This document shows, in pieces, positions 32,222 to 37,308 of a stretch of 37,308 bases of DNA. Numbering within the stretch: the stretch's first letter is position 1; every line of letters starts with the position of its first letter. Made by a program: the position numbers and the translations under genes. Source of the DNA: Vicinamibacteria bacterium (GTDB lineage: Bacteria; Acidobacteriota; Vicinamibacteria; Fen-336); NCBI GenBank assembly GCA_016934575.1, contig JAFGSN010000121.1:1-37308 (forward strand), given 5' to 3'. Under the pieces are notes generated by a model, which was given only the letters and a program-made list of their open reading frames with translations, had not been told where the DNA came from and made no database searches.

Positions 32222-33166
32222 CTACCCGTTCTCCAGAATCCGCGCGGCCTGATCGCGGTCTCGAACGATCTGGTCGCGCAGGCGGTCCGCGCTCTTGAAA
32301 CGCCGCTCTTCCCGCAAGCGCGCCTGGTACTCGATCCGCAACGACCTGCCATAGAGGTCGCCTTCGAAGTCCAGAAGATGCGCCTCGATCGTCACGTTCG
32401 ATGCGTCGAAAGTCGGCCGCCGGCCGATGTTTACCACCGCTCGCCTCGAATCCTGGGGATCGGCATCATCTCCCAGAGAGCACCACGCGGCGTAGACTCC
32501 GGGAGCCGGAATCAGCTCTTTCGGCGGCGCGACATTCGCGGTGGCGAATCCCAGACTCCTGCCCCGTCCGCTGCCGTGCACGATCGTGCCGTCCGTGAAA
32601 TGGCGCCGGCCAAGCAATCTGCATGCGCTCTCGACGTCGCCGCGATCGATCAGCGCACGTATACGCGTGCTGCTGACGGCGCCGCCGTCGATCATCACGT
32701 CCGATCGATGGCGCACCTCGAATCCATGCGCGCGTCCCAATCGCCGCAAAACACTCGCGTCGCCGCCCCGCCCCCATCCAAATCTGAATCGTTCACCCAC
32801 GACGACGACTCGCGCGCGCACGGTCCGGCCCAGCGTCATCCGTGAAAACTCCTCCGGCGTCCATCGCGCCGCGGCTTCGCTGAAACGCAAAACGAAAAGG
32901 CGCTCAAGGCCCAGCGCGGCGATGCATTCCACTTTTTGAGTCAACGACATCAATGGCCTCGGGGCTTTTGCCGGAGTCACGACGACCAGCGGATGAGGCT
33001 CGAAGGTCAAAGCACAAGCCAGAATGGCCCTGCGCCGCGCTTCGCCCACGACCTCCGCCAGGACCGCCTGGTGGCCGAGATGAACGCCGTCGAAGTTGCC
33101 GATCGCCACTACGGCATTCTCGTTCTCGATGGATGGAGCGTCGTCTTCGAGCCATGAGATTATCAT
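32222..33166 (-). CDS. ribF: bifunctional riboflavin kinase / FAD synthetase
   Basis: 314 residues, normal length. It phosphorylates riboflavin to FMN and adenylates FMN to FAD. The N-terminal nucleotidyltransferase domain has AIGNFDGVHLGHQAVL (HxGH motif at about 29-32), LTFEPHPLVV, VVGERFRFGWGRGGD and VSSTRIRALIDRGDV. The C-terminal kinase domain has GSGRGRSLGFATANV, GVYAAWCSL and VVNIGRRPTF, then VTIEAHLLDFEGDLYG. All catalytic motifs appear intact. It follows the DUF4388 gene by about 100 bp on the same strand. Confidence 0.96.
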   Translation of the reverse strand: MIISWLEDDAPSIENENAVVAIGNFDGVHLGHQAVLAEVVGEARRRAILACALTFEPHPLVVVTPAKAPRPLMSLTQKVECIAALGLERLFVLRFSEAAARWTPEEFSRMTLGRTVRARVVVVGERFRFGWGRGGDASVLRRLGRAHGFEVRHRSDVMIDGGAVSSTRIRALIDRGDVESACRLLGRRHFTDGTIVHGSGRGRSLGFATANVAPPKELIPAPGVYAAWCSLGDDADPQDSRRAVVNIGRRPTFDASNVTIEAHLLDFEGDLYGRSLRIEYQARLREERRFKSADRLRDQIVRDRDQAARILENG

Positions 33167-33264
33167 CGAGTCACATTCGAGAACCGCGGTTCGTCAAGCA
33201 AGCGGAAGCCTCGACCACGGGCATCGATCAACGCGCCCCCGTCGGCGCGGAACGTCTCCGCCGC

Positions 33265-34449
33265 TCAGTCCGTCTCGACACTCAACGAGTAATCGCGCGG
33301 ACCGGCCAAATACCGATAGGGTCGCCCCCAGGGATCGATTGTCTGCGACCGCTCCACGATCCGCGCCTCGATCAACCGATCCAGCGAATCCGGGAGCTTC
33401 CTGTTGGCGATGACATAGGCCCGTATGGACGAGTGCAGACGCTCGAGACGAACGTGATTCTTCCATTCCAGCGTCAACGCTTGCGATTCTGCGAATAGCG
33501 GCAGCCGCATTCCGGTAACGGCGAACGGCTCGCGTAAGTGAACGACCAGCGCCGTCAAAGAAATAAGAACAACGATGAGTCCGACGACGTAAGCCGGCAC
33601 CATGGAAGGAGCGGGAACGGTCTCGGACTCGAAGACCCGCGCGCGCGCCGTGCTGCGTCCGACCGGAGCAATTATATTCCGGTTGAGAAGCTCGAACAGG
33701 GTCCGGCAGACGTCGAACTCGCTGAGTCCTGTCGAGTCGATGATCATCTGGACGGTGCGCGCGCCGTCGACCCGGCGAAAGATCCTTTCCTCCTGCGGGG
33801 ACAAACGAATGCGGCTCGAAGGCCCTTGCGCCGGCTTCTTCGGCTCTTCGAGTGCGCCAAACGCGCTTTCCGTCCCGTCGCCTCCCTCATGGATCTCGAT
33901 CAGGCCGGGATCGATCATGGCGCGAAACACGATGTCCATCGAAGGGATCTTCTTCTCGATGATCGGCCATTCGTCCACCATGCGAATGCCTTCCATGAGA
34001 ATGAAGTCCGGGCTCATGGGAGAGAAGTTCTCCCGGTCAAAATCAACTGAATTCGTCGGACCGAAGTGATACTCGCCGTCTCGCCAGCGGAAAAGCTTGA
34101 AAACGATCTGTGAGACCTGAACCTGAAGAGCGTCCTTGAGATCCTTGGGCGTGATGAAGTGATGACTCACCAGGACGTGCCCGAGACGCTGCAGCGTCGC
34201 TTTCTGCAACTGCAACGCCTCCTCGAGCCGCTCTCGAGCCAGCTTGCCTTGCTTGACGAGCACGTAGCCCAGATGATCCTCAAGTCGCTTCGAGGAGGAG
34301 TCGGCGTTGACCACTAGTCCGTTCTCGAACGTCACCGTGACCGTCTCGCGCTCGTTTCGCAGCGTGAGTATGCCCGTCTTTCGCTGCAGACCGATGAGCT
34401 GGAAAATGTCGGGAAGTCCGAAATCCTTGATCGTTCCCTCGAGAGCCAT
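33265..34449 (-). CDS. DUF4388 protein with membrane helix and GspG-like tail
   Basis: 394 residues. Residues 1-55 are a DUF4388 (PATAN-like) domain: MALEGTIKDFGLPDIFQLIG, TGILTLRNE and GLVVNAD. Residues 56-115 (LGYVLVKQGKLARERLEEAL) resemble the MshEN/GspE N-terminal repeat seen in type II/IV secretion ATPases. A winged-helix-like section follows (PQEERIFRRVDGARTVQMII). One TM helix lies at about 285-303. The periplasmic end (LPDSLDRLIEARIVERSQTI, DPWGRPYRYLAGPRDYSLS) has the DPWG-x-PY signature of GspG-type pseudopilin tails. GGAG lies 7 nt before the ATG, which is 12 nt after the preceding stop. It may link a cytoplasmic sensor or assembly domain to an envelope fibre. Exact role unknown. 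Confidence 0.8.
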   Translation of the reverse strand: MALEGTIKDFGLPDIFQLIGLQRKTGILTLRNERETVTVTFENGLVVNADSSSKRLEDHLGYVLVKQGKLARERLEEALQLQKATLQRLGHVLVSHHFITPKDLKDALQVQVSQIVFKLFRWRDGEYHFGPTNSVDFDRENFSPMSPDFILMEGIRMVDEWPIIEKKIPSMDIVFRAMIDPGLIEIHEGGDGTESAFGALEEPKKPAQGPSSRIRLSPQEERIFRRVDGARTVQMIIDSTGLSEFDVCRTLFELLNRNIIAPVGRSTARARVFESETVPAPSMVPAYVVGLIVVLISLTALVVHLREPFAVTGMRLPLFAESQALTLEWKNHVRLERLHSSIRAYVIANRKLPDSLDRLIEARIVERSQTIDPWGRPYRYLAGPRDYSLSVETD

Positions 34450-34461
34450 GGCGTCTCCGGA

Positions 34462-36420
34462 TCAGCGCTGCCGTCCCCTGACGGCCCAGCGAGCGGGTAA
34501 AACCGCGTCGAACTCCGGCTTCAAGCGATTGACGATCACGTAAATCGCGATCAGCGGCGCGACCGCCGCGATCAACGGCACGGGGCCTGCAAGCCACGTC
34601 GGCGCGTCCGTGATGGGGATGAGGCCGAGACCGAGCACGAGTGAGAACACGATGCCGTACCACAAGAGCACGATTCCGGCGCCGCGCAGCACTCCTCGCC
34701 CATAAAGATGCCCCGCTCCCGGAGAAATCAGCGACAGGACACGAAACACGCGTTCACGTCGTATCTCTTCTCTCTGGACCTCCAGTAACTTCTGATTTCG
34801 CACCGGTCCGGACACTCCGTCGCGAACGTTGAAAAGATGATGACATTGAGAGCATAGTCCGCCGACCGCCGTGCCCAGATGGCATCTGCGGCAGAAAACC
34901 GCTCCGCACTTCTGACACCGCAATGTAAAGGCTCGTCGTCCGCGCCATTTGGATCGAATGAAGATCACGAATGCGAAAACGAGGACGGAGACCGTAATGC
35001 GGTTGAAAATCGCCGCCGCCGGCGGCGGCGGCAGCCAAGACAACGCTCTGCCCGTCACGTTCGTGGGAACGACGCCTCGGTCGGCGTCGATGTACTTGGC
35101 CAAAAGCTCGTCGCGAGAGGGCCCGAGATCGACGACGCCGTAGACCGTTGTTCCCGCCTTGGTCACGCGCCATGTTCTTTCGTGAGAGGCGACCAGTTCG
35201 CCGGCGATACCGTCGGCCTCGTTTCGGGCGTGCTGCTGATTCTGATACTGGAACGTCTGAAGATACGCCAGCGAGAGATTGTATGCGATTGTGCCCTTCA
35301 CTGCCGGCGTGCCGGCGTCATCACGGGCTTGACGATAGCGTGCGATGGCCGCGGTCCACTTGTTCTCGGCGAAATCAAGGTTGGCGAGATTGTTCAGCGC
35401 GATCGCGTCGCTGGCATGTCCCACCTCCCTTGTTCCCATTCCAAGCATTTCGCTCAACACGACTCTGGCGTCTTTGTATCGACCGGCCTTCCTGTATTGA
35501 GCCGCCAACAAGTATCCAAGGTCGCGATCTTGAGGAGCATCCAGGCGCGGTTTTCTCAGGCCTTCGATATCTCTGGGATCTCCCTCCCCCTCGACGGCAC
35601 GAATTCCGGCCTGGTAGAGAGGATGCATTTCGGTCCGTAAGCGGAGATCGACGACATGCAGCAACGGAATCAGGAGCGTCAAGGCCGCGACGACGCACAG
35701 CGCCAGGAGTTTCTCGATGGAACGCGCGTAAATGAACAGCAGCGTGACGCACCAGAGCGGCAGCCATGCGTACCCTTGAAACACAATCAACGGCAGCAGC
35801 AGGAGTATGATCATCAAGGCCGGCGCCCACCCCCGCCGTTCTTCGGCTCCGAGACCCTCTTCCAAGTCGTGCCGGAGAAGCGCCGCGTATCGAAGAGTGA
35901 AGGTCAGAGCCAGAACGCTGAGCAATGCGAGCAGACTGAAGAGCCCGACATAACCGGCGATAGCCATGCTTCCGGCTGCTCCTCGGGAGGTCATCAGGCC
36001 GGCCCTGAAGCCGTATATATAGGAGCCGATCGCTCCGATGATCCCGAGAGGACCGCGCCGCATCTGCAAACGCGCGCGCGCGAAATACGCGTCAGGCAGC
36101 CAAGGATCGAGTTCGATCGCGGCCTGTATGGCGTTGTGGGCGGCGTCGCGTTCCCCGGACGCAAGATGCGTCAGACCGACGTCGATCAGCGCCAGCGCCA
36201 CCGAGGTCAGGCTGCGGATGTTACGTTCCATGCGGATCTCTCGCATCCGCTGTAGTGTGCGCTCCGCCTGCTCTGCCTCCCCGGACGCGTTGGCCGCCAT
36301 GAAGGCGATCCCCAGATCCGCGAGTCGGTCCGACGACGGAGGCTGCGCGTGAATCGTGCCCGACAAGATCAGCGAGCAAAGCAGCGCTGGCGGCAACAGC
36401 CTCCGCAACGACACGCTCAC
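34462..36420 (-). CDS. polytopic TPR and zinc-ribbon membrane protein
   Basis: 652 residues. N-terminal signal peptide (LLPPALLCSLILSGTIHA), then a periplasmic helical repeat region with TPR-like pairs (ALIDVGLTHLASGERDAAHN, AIQAAIELDPWLPDAYFARA). A block of about four TM helices follows (150-260). A second TPR stretch (YLLAAQYRKAGRYKDARVVL, ALNNLANLDFAENKWTAAIA) leads to a TM helix at about 475-492. A double C-x2-C zinc ribbon (CQKCGAVFCRRC and CSQCHHLF) and three or four final TM helices complete it. The GTG start overlaps the DUF1844 stop (GTGA). Function unknown; constant company with DUF4388 and DUF1844 here suggests one complex. Confidence 0.8.
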   Translation of the reverse strand: MSVSLRRLLPPALLCSLILSGTIHAQPPSSDRLADLGIAFMAANASGEAEQAERTLQRMREIRMERNIRSLTSVALALIDVGLTHLASGERDAAHNAIQAAIELDPWLPDAYFARARLQMRRGPLGIIGAIGSYIYGFRAGLMTSRGAAGSMAIAGYVGLFSLLALLSVLALTFTLRYAALLRHDLEEGLGAEERRGWAPALMIILLLLPLIVFQGYAWLPLWCVTLLFIYARSIEKLLALCVVAALTLLIPLLHVVDLRLRTEMHPLYQAGIRAVEGEGDPRDIEGLRKPRLDAPQDRDLGYLLAAQYRKAGRYKDARVVLSEMLGMGTREVGHASDAIALNNLANLDFAENKWTAAIARYRQARDDAGTPAVKGTIAYNLSLAYLQTFQYQNQQHARNEADGIAGELVASHERTWRVTKAGTTVYGVVDLGPSRDELLAKYIDADRGVVPTNVTGRALSWLPPPPAAAIFNRITVSVLVFAFVIFIRSKWRGRRAFTLRCQKCGAVFCRRCHLGTAVGGLCSQCHHLFNVRDGVSGPVRNQKLLEVQREEIRRERVFRVLSLISPGAGHLYGRGVLRGAGIVLLWYGIVFSLVLGLGLIPITDAPTWLAGPVPLIAAVAPLIAIYVIVNRLKPEFDAVLPARWAVRGRQR

Positions 36421-36845
36421 GCTCCTCCCTGTCGGCGAACGGCTATATATGCCATGCGCAGCTCATAAAGAAGCTGATCGAGCAGGCGAGTCTCCTCGGG
36501 AGAGCGTCGTCCTTCGGACTTGTCTTGAAGCATCTCGAGAATGGAGATCACATGTCGCACGCCTTCCGGAATCGACGCCTCGTCCGGCGCATCGTCCGAT
36601 TTCGCATGAAGCAACGACCCCGCTTGCGCGGCAATCGAGATGAGAAACTGCGAGAAGTCGATCGGCGCCTCGGAGGTTTCCGTCTCGGTTTCGGTTTCAG
36701 CCCCGTGAATCGGCTTTCCGGCGTCGATTCGCGACCCCTGATCTTGCGCTGGCCGGGAAGACTCTTGCTCCGACTCCCGCGCACGGCCGTCGGCGTGGAA
36801 GTGCCGTCGATCCGCCACGGCGAAGCCCTTCTTCTCTTCGCTCAT
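36417..36845 (-). CDS. DUF1844 protein
   Basis: 142 residues. The first ~60 are polar and disordered-looking, with an ET repeat (ETETETETSE). The DUF1844 domain is in the C-terminal half: IDFSQFLISIAAQAGSLLHA, VRHVISILEMLQDKSEGRRS and PEETRLLDQLLYELRMAYIA. These small proteins are widespread in Acidobacteria, deltaproteobacteria and Planctomycetes, and their function is unknown. It is the first gene of the DUF1844 - TPR - DUF4388 group, 100 bp downstream of comEC. The Shine-Dalgarno (AGAAG) is modest. Confidence 0.85.
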   Translation of the reverse strand: MSEEKKGFAVADRRHFHADGRARESEQESSRPAQDQGSRIDAGKPIHGAETETETETSEAPIDFSQFLISIAAQAGSLLHAKSDDAPDEASIPEGVRHVISILEMLQDKSEGRRSPEETRLLDQLLYELRMAYIAVRRQGGA

Positions 36846-36946
36846 CTGGTTCTTCTGTCACGCCCCCGAGATAGGGGCCGAAGCGGAACATACCATGCGT
36901 CGCATGACCTGTTTCATCAACAACTTGCGATATTAGCACATCCCCG

Positions 36947-37308
36947 CTAGTTCCGCCGAATTCGCATGATATGCTCGGAATGATTCCGCGCTCGAGTCCG
37001 GAGCCAGATTCGTTCTCCGTCAGTGACGACTGTCACCGCTCCATCGTGATCCGTGCGATAGACCGAAGCTCCGCGTCTCTCGTATCGCTTCAGAATCTCG
37101 CGATCGGGATGACCGCGCCACCGCCCGCGACCCACCGAAACGATCGCGACACGCGGCCTGACCGCTTCCACGAGCTCGAACGAGCTGCTCGACCGACTGC
37201 CATGATGGGGCACCTTAATGACGTCCGCTGCTCCCACCGCCATCGCTCGCTCCGCCGCCGATTCGACGTCACCCGTGAGCAACAAAACGATTTCGCCATA
37301 TGTGAGCC
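36947..37308 (-). CDS. comEC: ComEC/Rec2 DNA uptake protein, C-terminal part (5' end off window)
   Basis: About 119 residues of the C-terminal metallo-beta-lactamase-like domain; the reading frame is open to the right edge (LTYGEIVLLLTGDVESAAER). Diagnostic segments are LLLTGDVE, ADVIKVPHHGSRSSSSFELV, VAIVSVGRGRWRGHPDREIL and VYRTDHDGAVTV. ComEC forms the inner-membrane channel for single-stranded DNA in natural transformation, and this domain is proposed to degrade the other strand. The window lacks its channel part. Confidence 0.9.
   Translation of the reverse strand, partial: LTYGEIVLLLTGDVESAAERAMAVGAADVIKVPHHGSRSSSSFELVEAVRPRVAIVSVGRGRWRGHPDREILKRYERRGASVYRTDHDGAVTVVTDGERIWLRTRARNHSEHIMRIRRN

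Noticed and set aside
36894-36906. 13-bp palindrome CATGCG-T-CGCATG between comEC and the DUF1844 gene
   Set aside because: Perfect but short, and no convincing promoter boxes could be placed around it.

Overview
The window is GC-rich chromosomal DNA from a diderm bacterium. The evidence for two membranes is a TolC-type outer membrane channel, a FadL-like beta-barrel, several lipobox-bearing lipoproteins and a tripartite-style efflux operon. GH16 and GH3 glycosidases, a Tat-exported Gfo/Idh/MocA protein, two sulfatase-superfamily lipoproteins and a DUF4388 protein fit a free-living heterotroph of the Acidobacteriota, deltaproteobacterial or Planctomycetes kind. The lineage cannot be fixed from the sequence alone. 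I see no phage, IS element, integrase, CRISPR array, tRNA or rRNA. Gene starts were chosen by Shine-Dalgarno position and family length, so many differ from the longest-ORF starts in the track.

Layout from left to right. (1) 1-8593 is a carbohydrate and secreted-protein region. It holds the start of a methyltransferase that runs off the left edge, a GH16 glycosidase paired with a Tat-signal Gfo/Idh/MocA oxidoreductase, a stand-alone asparaginase N-domain protein, a lipoprotein with a Thr-Pro hinge, two small CxxC proteins, and a secreted GH3 beta-glycosidase with a PA14 insert. (2) 8673-12014 is a minus-strand run: a pteridine-reductase-like SDR, folB, folK, a doubtful small ORF and a GT39/ArnT-like membrane glycosyltransferase. 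(3) 12279-15900, on the plus strand, carries a DUF4197 protein, an ornithine-aminotransferase-like enzyme, a 52-codon ORF and a lipoprotein of the sulfatase fold with an altered active site.

(4) 16021-23258 is the most coherent block: a seven-gene minus-strand operon, tetR - HlyD-type fusion protein - ABC ATPase - tolC-like - ABC ATPase - ABC-2 permease - ABC-2 permease. Every junction overlaps or nearly touches. A consensus-like promoter (TTGACA, 17 bp, TATATT) and a 29-bp perfect palindrome sit upstream of tetR. This is a YbhGFSR/CecR-type exporter in which the two halves of YbhF are separate genes and an outer membrane channel gene lies between them.

(5) 23361-29682 holds a UDP-glucuronate-4-epimerase-like enzyme with extra ends, a SnoaL-like secreted protein, a divergent DAHP-synthase-family enzyme, a FadL-like porin and a canonical Cys-type sulfatase lipoprotein. 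(6) 29695-37308, all minus strand, is a housekeeping-like run: the 3' end of comEC, a DUF1844 protein, a TPR/zinc-ribbon membrane protein, a DUF4388 protein with a GspG-like tail, ribF, yraN, a Mut7-C/zinc-ribbon protein and a small methyltransferase.

The best leads for something not well described are the split-YbhF/TolC efflux operon with its operator, and the DUF1844 / TPR-zinc-ribbon / DUF4388-GspG trio next to comEC. Secondary leads are the two palindrome-bearing divergent promoters near 5.05 kb, the divergent DAHP synthase and the sulfatase-fold protein lacking the usual nucleophile.
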